Assembly (NCBI GenBank): GCA_049841155.1
Contig: JASGHI010000003.1
Span: forward strand, 620,001 to 684,000
Length of the DNA: 64,000 nt
Source of the DNA: ZC4RG30 sp049841155
GTDB lineage: Bacteria; Pseudomonadota; Gammaproteobacteria; Steroidobacterales; Steroidobacteraceae
Direction of reading: 5' to 3'
This document shows positions 18,655-28,956 of the stretch, in pieces. The notes under the pieces are model-generated. The model did no database searches and was not told the DNA's origin. It saw only the letters and a list, made by a program, of their open reading frames with translations. Every line of letters starts with the position of its first letter. The stretch's first letter is position 1. The translations under genes were made by a program, and so were the position numbers.

Positions 18655-19244
18655 GCCAGACCACCAGCCGCGCGCTGCAGCGCTGCGCGGATCAGCTCTT
18701 CGGTGGATGCCGCGGCGGCATCCACGCCATCGAGCAAGGTGCGGGCCTCGGCCGGCTTGTAGCCCAGCGCCACCAGCGCATACAGCGCTTCGGCCTCCGG
18801 CCCGCTCGCAGGCTCACCGGCGATGCCGCCGATGACCGGGGCATCCTTGAAGTGGTCGCGCATCTCGACGAGCAGCCGCTGCGCGGTCTTGCGGCCCACG
18901 CCCGGGATGCGCGTGAGCACCTGGGCATCTTCGGTGACGATGGCCGACTGGAAGGCCTGCACGCTGACACCGGAAAGCACGGCCAGGGCCACCTTCGGCC
19001 CCACGCCGGACACCTTGAGCAAGGCGCGGAACAAGGACCGCTCGTCCGCGGTGGCGAATCCGTAGAGCAGCGAGGCATCCTCGCGCAGCACGTGGTGGAT
19101 CATCAGGCGCAGCGGCTGACCCGCCGCAGGCAGGCCCAGCCAGGTGGACATCGGCGCCTCCACCTCGTAGCCCACGCCGCCGACCTCCAGCAGCAGGTGC
19201 GGCGGCTCCTTGGCCATGAGGATGCCGCTCAGGGTGCCGATCAT
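18651..19244 (-). CDS. ruvA: Holliday junction branch migration protein RuvA
   Basis: RuvA tetramers bind four-way junctions and recruit RuvB. The 197-residue product starts MIGTLSGIL at 19244, where ATGA overlaps the ruvC stop. The N-terminal OB fold is followed by two helix-hairpin-helix motifs (LKVSGVGPKVALAVL and LTRIPGVGRKTAQRL) and the C-terminal RuvB-contact domain (ALVALGYKPAEA). The longer open frame upstream lies within ruvC and is not used. Confidence 0.97.
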
Positions 19245-19759
19245 CCCAGCACCTGCAGGCGCCGCGCCTGGCCATGGCAAAGCCCCACCGCCAGCGCATC
19301 GGCCGCGTCGGCTGCCAGCGGCCCTTTCACCGCCAGCAGCGCCTGGATCATGAACTGCACCTGCACCTTGTCCGCCGCACCGGTGCCGACCACGGCGAGC
19401 TTGATGGCCCGCGGCGCGTATTCATACAGCTGCGCGCCCGAGAGCCCCGCGGCGCAGATGGCGGCACCGCGCGCCTGGCCCAGCTTCAGTGCGCTGTCGG
19501 GATTGCGGTGCACGAACACGCGCTCCACGGCCACCTCCTGCGGCCGATACTGCTCCACCAGCGCGGCCACTTCACGGTAGATGAGCTGCAGGCGGTGTGC
19601 CAGCTCACCGCCGCCGGTGCGGATTACGCCGCTGGCCACATGACGCTCGCCCTGCGGCGTGCAGTCGATGACGCCGAAGCCGGTCCGCAGCGACCCCGGG
19701 TCGAGCCCCAGGATGCGGCAGCTGGCCGCATGCGGACGCAGGCCCGCCGGTGCAGCCAT
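19241..19759 (-). CDS. ruvC: Crossover junction endodeoxyribonuclease RuvC
   Basis: RuvC resolves Holliday junctions by symmetric cleavage. The 172-residue protein carries the first catalytic Asp in RILGLDPGSLRTGFGVID, Glu in EVAVERVFVHRNPDSAL, and the C-terminal acidic pair in AADAADALAVGLCH. The usual upstream neighbour yebC is absent; relA lies divergently instead, with 91 bases between starts. The start at 19759 is the ATG giving an N-terminus of suitable length before the ILGLDPG motif. Confidence 0.97.
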   Translation of the reverse strand: MAAPAGLRPHAASCRILGLDPGSLRTGFGVIDCTPQGERHVASGVIRTGGGELAHRLQLIYREVAALVEQYRPQEVAVERVFVHRNPDSALKLGQARGAAICAAGLSGAQLYEYAPRAIKLAVVGTGAADKVQVQFMIQALLAVKGPLAADAADALAVGLCHGQARRLQVLG

Positions 19760-19850
19760 CTGCAGTGGATCGAAGGAACGCCATGAACGGCCGGCAGATC
19801 TGGGCATCCCTCGTATGATAGCGTGACTGGCCAGCTGCCACGTTGCACCT

Positions 19851-21827
19851 ATGCGCCCTGTCCCGACATCCCAGCCGTTGCCCGTTGCCGACGCCGCTTT
19901 CGCAGCGCTGCAGCAGGAATTGCGCGAGTCGGGAATCCCTGACGCCGCGTTGCTGTTCGGCCGTGAAGCAGCGCAGCTGGTGTGGGAGATCACCCAGGAC
20001 GCGGACCTGGCGCGGGCCTGCCTGCTGGACGCGGCCTGCAACCGCACCCAGGACGCGCAGTCGCTGCCGCTGGCCATGCGCCAGGCTGCAGGCGCCGAAG
20101 CGCTGCAACTGCGCGAGGCCCTGCGGCGCCTCGGCGAACTGAATCTCGACGAGCACTGGGCGGCACAAAGCGCGCTGGAGCCGGCGCAGTCGGAAACCCT
20201 GCGCAAGATGCTGCTCGCCGTGGTGGGCGATCCGCGCCTGGTGGTGGCGCGCCTGGCGCAGCAGCTGGTGCGCGCGCGGCATTCCCGCGCACTGCTGCCC
20301 GAAGAGCGCCGGCGCATCGCCTGGGAAACACGCGAGCTGTATGCACCGCTCGCCAACCGTCTCGGCGTCTGGACACTGAAGTGGGAGCTGGAAGACCTGG
20401 CCTTCCGCGAACTGCAGCCCGGGGCCTATCACCGCATCGCCACCGCGCTCAATGAAAAACGCGCCGCACGCGAACAGTTCATCGAGGAGGTGCGGGAGAC
20501 GCTCGCAGCGCGGCTCGCCGAAGCCGGCATCGAGGCCACGGTGCTGGGCCGCGCCAAGCACATCTACAGCATCTACCGGAAGATGCAGCGCAAGCAGCTG
20601 ACCTTCGACCAGGTATTCGACGTGCGTGGTGTGCGTGTCATCGTGGCAAGCGTCGCGGACTGCTATGCGGCGCTGGGCATCGTGCACGGGCTGTGGCCCT
20701 TCCTGCCCAGCGAATTCGATGACTACATCGCCACACCCAAGGGCAACGATTACCGTTCCATCCACACCGCCGTCACCGGTCCGGATGGCCGTCCGCTGGA
20801 AATCCAGATCCGCACTGCCGAGATGCAGGCCCAGGCCGAACTCGGCGTCGCGGCCCACTGGCGCTACAAGGAAGGCGGCGCTCCGGACCGCAAGTACGAG
20901 CGCAAGATCCAGGAGGTGCGCGAACTGCTGTCGGGTTCGCGCACGCCGGCCGAAGGCGACAATCTCGATCGCCTCACGCAGGGACTGTTCGATGACCGTG
21001 TCTATGCCATGACGCCCAAGGGTGAGGTGGTGGACATGCCCAGCGGCGGCACACCGCTGGACTTTGCCTTCCACCTGCACAGCAGCCTCGGCGAGCGCTG
21101 CAAGGGCGCCAAGGTCAATGGCCGCATCGTGCCGCTCACCCACCAGGTGCAAAGCGGCGATGTGGTGGAGATCCTCACCGGCAAGACGCCGGCACCGAGC
21201 CGCGACTGGCTGTCGGCTTCGGCAGGCTATCTCGTGTCCACGCGCGCACGCTCGAAACTGCGGGCCTATTTCCGGCGTCTCGACGCGGCCGCCGAGGCAC
21301 CCCCGGCGCCACAACCCGCGCCGCAGCCATCCAGGAACCGGACCACCGCTCCGCGCCCGCGCAGCGGCGGTAAGGCACGCTCTCCGGTCGAAATCGAAGG
21401 CGTCGGCGACCTGCCCATCACGCTGGCACGCTGCTGCGCGCCCATACGCCCGCAACCCATCCGCGGGTACCTGACACTGGGGCGCGGCGTGACCATCCAC
21501 CGCGCCGACTGCGCCACCTTGTCCGGCATGCTGCGCCAGAAGCCGCAGCGCCTGCTGCAGGTGGAATGGGCCGCACGCAGCGACACCCGCCTGGCGGCAC
21601 GCATCCAGATCGAGGCTTTCGACCGGCGCGGCCTGCTGCGCGACATCTCGGATCTCATTGCCGAGGAACACCTCAGCATCGAAGGGGTATCCAGCGACAC
21701 GGATCCGCAGGACCGCATCGCGCGCTTCGAAGTGCGCCTTACGGTGCAGGACGCAACCGAACTCTCGCGCCTGCAGCGGCGCCTGGCGCGCATCCCGAAC
21801 GTATTCCGGGTGCGGCGGGCGCGCTGA
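19851..21827 (+). CDS. relA: RelA-type (p)ppGpp synthetase I
   Basis: This cytosolic enzyme makes (p)ppGpp on starved ribosomes. The 658-residue protein has an N-terminal region at the HD-hydrolase position without an HDxxED motif, so hydrolase activity is probably lost. The synthetase domain contains FDVRGVRVIV and GNDYRSIHTAV. At residues 288-291 the loop reads EFDD, the ExDD form of monofunctional RelA rather than RxKD of bifunctional Rel/SpoT. TGS (MTPKGEVVDMPSG), a zinc-finger-like region (ARCCAPI) and a C-terminal ACT domain (AFDRRGLLRDISDLI-like) follow. It is slightly shorter than E. coli RelA because of a compact N-terminus. A TATGAT sequence about 35 bases upstream could be the -10 element. 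Confidence 0.93.
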   Translation: MRPVPTSQPLPVADAAFAALQQELRESGIPDAALLFGREAAQLVWEITQDADLARACLLDAACNRTQDAQSLPLAMRQAAGAEALQLREALRRLGELNLDEHWAAQSALEPAQSETLRKMLLAVVGDPRLVVARLAQQLVRARHSRALLPEERRRIAWETRELYAPLANRLGVWTLKWELEDLAFRELQPGAYHRIATALNEKRAAREQFIEEVRETLAARLAEAGIEATVLGRAKHIYSIYRKMQRKQLTFDQVFDVRGVRVIVASVADCYAALGIVHGLWPFLPSEFDDYIATPKGNDYRSIHTAVTGPDGRPLEIQIRTAEMQAQAELGVAAHWRYKEGGAPDRKYERKIQEVRELLSGSRTPAEGDNLDRLTQGLFDDRVYAMTPKGEVVDMPSGGTPLDFAFHLHSSLGERCKGAKVNGRIVPLTHQVQSGDVVEILTGKTPAPSRDWLSASAGYLVSTRARSKLRAYFRRLDAAAEAPPAPQPAPQPSRNRTTAPRPRSGGKARSPVEIEGVGDLPITLARCCAPIRPQPIRGYLTLGRGVTIHRADCATLSGMLRQKPQRLLQVEWAARSDTRLAARIQIEAFDRRGLLRDISDLIAEEHLSIEGVSSDTDPQDRIARFEVRLTVQDATELSRLQRRLARIPNVFRVRRAR

Positions 21828-21843
21828 CGCCCGCCGCGGCGGA

Positions 21844-23289
<1,446 letters not shown>

Positions 23290-23291
23290 CG

Positions 23292-24467
23292 TCAGACTCC
23301 CAGCAGCAGCCGGCCCGGATCCTCGAGGCAGTCCTTGATGGTGACGAGGAACTGCACGGCCTCCTTGCCGTCGATGATGCGGTGGTCATAGCTCAGGGCC
23401 AGATACATCATCGGCCGGATCACGATCTGGCCATCCACCACCATCGGCCGCTCCTGGATCTTGTGCATGCCGAGGATGGCGCTCTGCGGGAAGTTCACGA
23501 TGGGCGTGGACAGCAGCGAGCCGAACACGCCACCGTTGGTGATGCTGAAGGTGCCGCCGGTGAGGTCTTCCATCGTCAGCTGGCCGTTGCGGGCCCGCGT
23601 GGCGAAATCACCCACTGCCTTCTCGATCTGCGCGAAGGTCAGCGTATCGGCATCGCGCAGCACGGGCACCACCAGACCACGGTCGGTGGAGACGGCAACG
23701 CCGATATCGTAGAACTCGCGGTAGACGATGTCCGAACCGTCCACTCCGGCATTGATCACCGGGAAGCGCTTCAGCGCCTCGATGGTCGCCTTGACGAAGA
23801 AGGACGAGAAGCCGAGCTTCACGCCCTGCGTCTTCTCGAACTTGTCCTTGTGGCGCGCGCGCAGTTCCTGCACCGCGGCCAGATCCACCTCGTTGAAGGT
23901 GGTCAGCAGCGCCTGCGTGGACTGCGCGGTGACCAGGCGCTCGGCAATGCGCGCGCGCAGGCGGGTCATGGGCACGCGGCGTTCCACGCGCTGGCCCGGC
24001 ATTGCCGGCAGGGCCGCGGCGGGCAGCGCTGCAGCCGGCGTAAACGCCTGCACATCGGCCTTGGTCACGACACCGCCCTTGCCGGTGCCGGGCACGCTGG
24101 CCGGATCCAGGCCCTTCTCCTCGGCCACACGCCGTGCCGCAGGCGATACCTTGCCGCCGGATTTTGCCGCATCGGCCGGAGCCGCAGCCGCAGCGGGCGA
24201 CGCGGCCGGCGCCGTGGCTGCTGCCACGGCACCCGGTTCGATCAGCGCCAGCAGCTGGTCGCTGGTCACCGTCGTGCCAGCGGCCACCTTCACTTCCTTG
24301 AGCACACCGGCCACCGGCGCCGGTACTTCGAGCACCACCTTGTCGGTCTCGAGATCGGCCAGATTCTCGTCCCGCGCCACGGCCTCACCCGGCTGTTTGT
24401 GCCACTTCACCAGCGTGGCATCGGCGACGGATTCGGGGAGCTTGGGAACCTTGATTTCAGTTGTCAT
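23292..24467 (-). CDS. sucB: Dihydrolipoyllysine succinyltransferase, E2 of 2-oxoglutarate dehydrogenase
   Basis: This E2 core enzyme transfers the succinyl group from E1 to CoA. The 391-residue protein has one N-terminal lipoyl domain with the modified Lys in LETDKVVLE. An Ala/Pro linker follows, then a peripheral-subunit-binding domain (SPAARRVAEEKGLDP). The catalytic domain ends with SYDHRIIDGKEAV, which holds the active-site His and Asp. The TPVDQ-like KLPESVADATLVKWHK start is the SucB form rather than AceF. It lies between sucA and lpdA. Confidence 0.96.
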   Translation of the reverse strand: MTTEIKVPKLPESVADATLVKWHKQPGEAVARDENLADLETDKVVLEVPAPVAGVLKEVKVAAGTTVTSDQLLALIEPGAVAAATAPAASPAAAAAPADAAKSGGKVSPAARRVAEEKGLDPASVPGTGKGGVVTKADVQAFTPAAALPAAALPAMPGQRVERRVPMTRLRARIAERLVTAQSTQALLTTFNEVDLAAVQELRARHKDKFEKTQGVKLGFSSFFVKATIEALKRFPVINAGVDGSDIVYREFYDIGVAVSTDRGLVVPVLRDADTLTFAQIEKAVGDFATRARNGQLTMEDLTGGTFSITNGGVFGSLLSTPIVNFPQSAILGMHKIQERPMVVDGQIVIRPMMYLALSYDHRIIDGKEAVQFLVTIKDCLEDPGRLLLGV

Positions 24468-24488
24468 GGATATCTGTTCTTGGGCGGA

Positions 24489-27401
24489 TCAGAGGGATTG
24501 GCGTACCGGAGCAGGCGCCGCGGCGCCGGGGACCAGCCGCGAGGTTTCGCGGCTGCCGCTCTCGCGCACGGTGGCATTGAGCGCGGCTTCGACCAGTTCG
24601 CGCTGCTCGGTCTCGTGGATCTTGGCAAGTCCCGTGGCAGGCGCCGCCGCGGGACCGCGGCCGGCATACAGCAGGAACTGGCGGTTCTTGTCGAGCGACT
24701 CTTCGAGCCGATGGCGGATCTGGTACCAGGCGCCCTGGTTCTGCGGCTCCTCCTGGCACCAGACGATCTCGTCCGCACCGCGGTAGCGCTGCAGCACGGC
24801 CATGTAGGCCTGCGCCGGGAAGGGATAGAGCTGTTCGATGCGCACCAGCGCCACGTCGCGCTGGCCGGCGGCGCGGCGCGCCTTGAGCAGGTCGAAATAG
24901 ACCTTGCCGCTGCAGAACACCACGCGGCGCACCTGCGCCGGCGCGAGGTCATCGACCTCGTCGATCACCGAGGCAAATCCGCCCTCCGACAGGTCCGTCA
25001 GCGAAGACACCGACAGTTCATGGCGCAGCAGGCTCTTGGGTGTGAACACGATGAGTGGCTTGCGCAGGCTGCGCAGCATCTGCCGGCGCAGCATGTGGAA
25101 CATCTGCGCCGGCGTGGAAGGCACCACCACCTGCATGTTGTTCTCGGCGCACAGCTGCAGGAAACGCTCGAGGCGCGCGGAGGAATGCTCCGGCCCCTGC
25201 CCTTCGTAGCCATGCGGCAGGAACAGCGTCAGGCCCGACAGGCGCCCCCACTTGGCCTCGCCCGCACAGATGAACTGGTCGATGATGACCTGCGCGCCGT
25301 TGACGAAGTCGCCGAACTGCGCCTCCCAGATCACGAGCGCCGAAGGGTCGGTGGTGGAATAGCCGTATTCGAAGCCCAGCACCGCTTCTTCGGAAAGCAC
25401 CGAGTCGGTGATGGCCAGCCGCGGCTGGTTCGGATTGACATGTGCCAGCGGCGTCCAGATCTCGCCGTTCTCCTGGTTGTGGAGCACGGCATGCCGGTGG
25501 AAAAAGGTGCCACGGCCGCTGTCCTGGCCGGTGATGCGCAGCGGCACCCCCTCGTCCAGCAGCGAGGCGTAGGCCAGCGTTTCGGCGCAGCCCCAGTCCA
25601 GCGGCATTTCGCCCGCCAGCATCTTGCGCCGGTTGGCGTACACCTGCGCGACGCGCGCCTGCAGCTTGAAGCCCTCGGGTATGGCGACGATGCGGGCGCC
25701 CAGCCGCTGCAGCCGGGCGTTTTCCAGCGCAGTGCTCACCGGCTCGGACCAGTCGTTGGCGAGGAAGCGCGACCAGTCCACGGTGTACTGGTTGCCGATC
25801 ATCCCGAGCGCGGCGCGCGCCTGCGGCTGACCATTGTCGAGGCCCGCGCGGTACTGTTCCATGAAGCCTTCGGCCTGCTCGGCCGTCAGCGTGCCGTCGC
25901 GCACCAGGCGGTCGGCATAGATCTGGCGCGCGGTGGGATGCTTGCGGATGGCCGCGTACATCACCGGCTGCGTCGCGGCCGGCTCGTCGGCCTCGTTGTG
26001 GCCGAGGCGGCGGTAGCAGACCAGGTCGATCACCACGTCCTTGCGGAACTTCATGCGGTAGGCCAGCGCCAGCCGCGTGACGAAGACCACCGCTTCGGGG
26101 TCGTCCGCATTCACGTGGAAGATCGGCGCCTCCAGCATCTTCGCCACGTCGCTGCAGTACATGGTCGAGCGCATGTCGCGCGGATCGCTGGTGGTGAAGC
26201 CGACCTGGTTGTTGATGATGAGGTGCACCGTGCCGCCGGTGTAGAAGGCCCGCGCCTGCGACAGCTGCAGCGTCTCCATGACCACGCCCTGGCCGGCAAA
26301 AGCCGAGTCGCCGTGGATCAGCACCGGCAGCACGCGGGCGCCGGTGGTGTCGCCGCGGCGCTCCTGGCGCGCGCGCACCGACCCTTCGACCACGGGGTTC
26401 ACCACCTCCAGGTGCGAGGGGTTGAACGCCAGAGTCACGTGCACATTGCCGCCCGCGGTACGCAGGTCGGCCGAAAAACCCTTGTGGTATTTGACGTCGC
26501 CCGAACCCTGCAGGTGCGCGGGCTCATATTTGCCCTCGAATTCCGAGAACAGCTGCGAGGGCGCCTTGCCCAGCACATTGACCAGCACATTGAGGCGGCC
26601 ACGATGTGCCATGCCGATGACGATTTCCTCGAGGCCGGCCTCGCCGCCGCGCTGGACCAGGTCGTCGAGCATGGGAATCAGCGAGTCGCCGCCCTCGAGC
26701 GAGAAACGCTTCTGGCCCACATAGCGCGTGTGCAGGTAGCGCTCCAGGCCTTCGGCCGCGGTGAGCTGGCGCAGGATGTTGACCTGCTCCTCGGTCGAGA
26801 ACTTCTGCTGCAGGCGGCCGCGCAGGAATTCATCCTGCAGCCACAGGCGCTCGTCGGTGTCCGACACATGCGCGAACTCCGCCCCCACGGGCCCGGCGAA
26901 GATGTGGTCCAGCAGCGCGACGATCTCGCGCAGCTTGGCCCGCCGCGGCACGGCATCCACGCGGCTGCCGGTGTAGAACTCGGTGTCCAGGTCTGCCGCT
27001 GACAGGCCCATGTACTCCAGCTCCATGACGCGCGGCTTGACCCGCTGCATCAGCCCCAGCGGATCGACTTTGGCAATCAGGTGCCCGCGATTGCTGTATA
27101 TCTGCACCAGACGCGACACCGCCGCCTGCTTCTCGCCTTGCGGCGCGCCCGCGACCGCCGCAGCGGCACGCGGCAGGCTCGCCCGCTCGGTCAGCGCGCG
27201 GACGATGGGGCCGTGGGCGGTGTCTGCCCGTCCCACCGACAGCCCGGTGAAATACTTGTGCCAGTCTGCCGGGATGGATTCCCCGGCCAGATAGCGCTCG
27301 TACAAGTCTTCGACATAGGTCGAATTGCTGCCTGCCAGAGACGTGCTGGCTGTGTGGCGCGCAAGATCGCCGGCGCCGCCGGTCGAGCCGTTACTGTTCA
27401 T
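24489..27401 (-). CDS. sucA: 2-oxoglutarate dehydrogenase E1 component
   Basis: This thiamine-diphosphate enzyme decarboxylates 2-oxoglutarate in the TCA cycle. The product is 970 residues, the usual E1o length. It includes the N-terminal E2-binding region (NSTYVEDLYERYLAG), EIVIGMAHRGRLNVL, GDSAFAGQGVV, and IINNQVGFTTSDP of the TPP site. The C-terminal half has QFGDFVNGAQVIIDQF, LPHGYEGQGPEHSSARLER and WCQEEPQNQGAW. The start at 27401 is the first Met of the SucA alignment and has AAGAGA upstream. The open frame extends further only into the promoter. Confidence 0.97.
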   Translation of the reverse strand: MNSNGSTGGAGDLARHTASTSLAGSNSTYVEDLYERYLAGESIPADWHKYFTGLSVGRADTAHGPIVRALTERASLPRAAAAVAGAPQGEKQAAVSRLVQIYSNRGHLIAKVDPLGLMQRVKPRVMELEYMGLSAADLDTEFYTGSRVDAVPRRAKLREIVALLDHIFAGPVGAEFAHVSDTDERLWLQDEFLRGRLQQKFSTEEQVNILRQLTAAEGLERYLHTRYVGQKRFSLEGGDSLIPMLDDLVQRGGEAGLEEIVIGMAHRGRLNVLVNVLGKAPSQLFSEFEGKYEPAHLQGSGDVKYHKGFSADLRTAGGNVHVTLAFNPSHLEVVNPVVEGSVRARQERRGDTTGARVLPVLIHGDSAFAGQGVVMETLQLSQARAFYTGGTVHLIINNQVGFTTSDPRDMRSTMYCSDVAKMLEAPIFHVNADDPEAVVFVTRLALAYRMKFRKDVVIDLVCYRRLGHNEADEPAATQPVMYAAIRKHPTARQIYADRLVRDGTLTAEQAEGFMEQYRAGLDNGQPQARAALGMIGNQYTVDWSRFLANDWSEPVSTALENARLQRLGARIVAIPEGFKLQARVAQVYANRRKMLAGEMPLDWGCAETLAYASLLDEGVPLRITGQDSGRGTFFHRHAVLHNQENGEIWTPLAHVNPNQPRLAITDSVLSEEAVLGFEYGYSTTDPSALVIWEAQFGDFVNGAQVIIDQFICAGEAKWGRLSGLTLFLPHGYEGQGPEHSSARLERFLQLCAENNMQVVVPSTPAQMFHMLRRQMLRSLRKPLIVFTPKSLLRHELSVSSLTDLSEGGFASVIDEVDDLAPAQVRRVVFCSGKVYFDLLKARRAAGQRDVALVRIEQLYPFPAQAYMAVLQRYRGADEIVWCQEEPQNQGAWYQIRHRLEESLDKNRQFLLYAGRGPAAAPATGLAKIHETEQRELVEAALNATVRESGSRETSRLVPGAAAPAPVRQSL

Positions 27402-27424
27402 GGATCTCTTGTTGTGACTCAACG

Positions 27425-27440
27425 TATACAGTTTAGTATA
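27425..27440 (-). promoter_or_regulatory. Possible promoter / small dyad upstream of sucA
   Basis: The sequence TATAC-AGTTTA-GTATA is an inverted repeat overlapping the stop codon of the upstream DUF5658 gene. On the sucA strand it contains TATACT, a good -10 match, about 34 bases before the sucA ATG. I see no convincing -35 element. It could be the sucA promoter, an operator, or both. Confidence 0.35.
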
Positions 27441-27921
27441 TTCTGATGCGGGACAGCAGCCAGACCTCGTAGCAAACCAGCGCCACGTAAGCGCCCAGAA
27501 GTACGTACAGCACTGCACCGACCCGGATGGGCCCGAACAGATGCAGGCGCGCCAGGGCCGTCAGCACGATCACTCCGGCCACCGTCAGTCCCATTTTCCA
27601 GTAAGCAAAATTCCCGCCTTCTCCCGTCACCAGCGCCGCCATGGCGGGGTTGACTTCAGTCGCCCCAATGGCAATCAGACGGATGGTAAGCATGCCATCT
27701 ACGCCAGAGAGAATCACTATCAACATGGCCACCAGCAGCCACTGGGGGTGATGCCAGTCGACCACTGCCAGATAGCGGTCCTGGCGGCGGCGCGGGCCCT
27801 GGCGGCGGTGCTTTTCATGGCCCACCAGAAGGCCGTACCAGTGGCGCCGACGACGATCCGGACCTTCGCGTCTGTCGCTGGTATTGGAGGAACCGGAACC
27901 GCTTGGCCGCGAATCGTTCAT
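27433..27921 (-). CDS. DUF5658-type membrane protein
   Basis: A 162-residue protein with a strongly basic N-terminal half (DRREGPDRRRRHWYG, KHRRQGPRRRQDRYL). Three to four hydrophobic segments follow (LLVAMLIVILSGVDGMLTIRLI, MGLTVAGVIVLTAL, VGAVLYVLLGAYVALV). The pattern LSGVDGMLTIRLI..GATEVNPAMA matches DUF5658, a family of small inner-membrane proteins of unknown role. It lies upstream of sucA on the same strand, with 31 bases between, and may be co-transcribed with it. No function is assigned. Confidence 0.75.
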   Translation of the reverse strand: MNDSRPSGSGSSNTSDRREGPDRRRRHWYGLLVGHEKHRRQGPRRRQDRYLAVVDWHHPQWLLVAMLIVILSGVDGMLTIRLIAIGATEVNPAMAALVTGEGGNFAYWKMGLTVAGVIVLTALARLHLFGPIRVGAVLYVLLGAYVALVCYEVWLLSRIRIY

Positions 27922-28038
27922 GAGTGCGGGAATTCTACGTACCCCGCGGCGCCGGCTGACTTATAACCCAGTGAACAACATCACATTCCCGGCACGCGGG
28001 GTCTCTCCCGAGCCTCATGGGCTAGACTTCGCCGCCTG

Positions 28039-28956
28039 ATGCCTCCACCCAAGCCCGCCCGCCTCACCCACCTGCAGCGCCTCGAAGCCGAGGCCATCCA
28101 CATCATGCGCGAGGTCGTGGCCGAGTGCGAACGGCCGGTGATGCTGTATTCCATAGGCAAGGACAGCTCGGTGATGCTGCACCTGGCCATGAAGGCCTTC
28201 TACCCGGCAAAGCCCCCCTTCCCCTTCCTGCACGTGGACACCACCTGGAAGTTCCGCGACATGATCCGCTTCCGCGACGAAACCGCGCGGCGGCTGGGAC
28301 TGGATCTGCTGGTGCACGTGAATCCGGAGGGGCTGGCACGCGGCATCGGCCCCTTCACGCACGGCTCGTCGGTGCACACCGACGTGATGAAGACCCAGGC
28401 GCTCAAGCAGGCGCTGGACCAGCACGGCTTTGATGCCGCCTTCGGCGGCGCGCGGCGCGACGAGGAGAAATCGCGCGCCAAGGAACGCGTGTTCTCGTTC
28501 CGCAGCGCCCAGCACCGCTGGGACCCCAAGCGCCAGCGTCCAGAACTGTGGCACCTCTACAACGCGCGCAAGCACAAGGGAGAGAGCCTGCGGGTGTTCC
28601 CGATCTCCAACTGGACGGAGCTGGACATCTGGCAGTACATCCACCAGCAGGACATTCCCATCGTGCCGCTGTACTTCGCCGCGCCACGGCCGGTCGTGGA
28701 GCGCGACGGCGCACTGATCATGGTGGATGACGAGCGCATGCCGCTGCGGCCGGGCGAGAAGCCGCAGATGAAGAGCGTGCGTTTTCGCACGCTGGGCTGC
28801 TATCCGCTCACGGGCGCTGTGGAGAGCACGGCTGCCACCCTGCCCGAAGTGATCCAGGAAATGCTGCTGACCACCAGCTCCGAGCGCCAGGGCCGCGTGA
28901 TCGACCACGACCAGGCCGGCTCCATGGAGAAGAAGAAGCAGGAAGGGTATTTCTGA
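28039..28956 (+). CDS. cysD: Sulfate adenylyltransferase small subunit CysD
   Basis: CysD forms adenosine phosphosulfate from ATP and sulfate together with CysN. The 305-residue protein contains the PP-loop-like LYSIGKDSSVMLHLA and the conserved FPFLHVDTTWKF, GARRDEEKSRAKER and WTELDIWQYI blocks. It ends MEKKKQEGYF, as expected. I see no Shine-Dalgarno before the ATG. A TAGACT hexamer at 28023-28028 is about 10 bases upstream, so the mRNA leader may be very short. The stop overlaps the cysNC start by one base (TGATG). Confidence 0.97.
   Translation: MPPPKPARLTHLQRLEAEAIHIMREVVAECERPVMLYSIGKDSSVMLHLAMKAFYPAKPPFPFLHVDTTWKFRDMIRFRDETARRLGLDLLVHVNPEGLARGIGPFTHGSSVHTDVMKTQALKQALDQHGFDAAFGGARRDEEKSRAKERVFSFRSAQHRWDPKRQRPELWHLYNARKHKGESLRVFPISNWTELDIWQYIHQQDIPIVPLYFAAPRPVVERDGALIMVDDERMPLRPGEKPQMKSVRFRTLGCYPLTGAVESTAATLPEVIQEMLLTTSSERQGRVIDHDQAGSMEKKKQEGYF

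Noticed and set aside
19605..21671. Long minus-strand open frame opposite relA
   Set aside because: Shadow of relA; no family features, and it overlaps the ruvC N-terminal region only by chance.
23382..27002. Very long plus-strand open frame (1206 codons) opposite sucB/sucA
   Set aside because: Antisense to sucB and sucA, which are unmistakable; it has low-complexity His/Arg/Gln composition and no recognisable domain.
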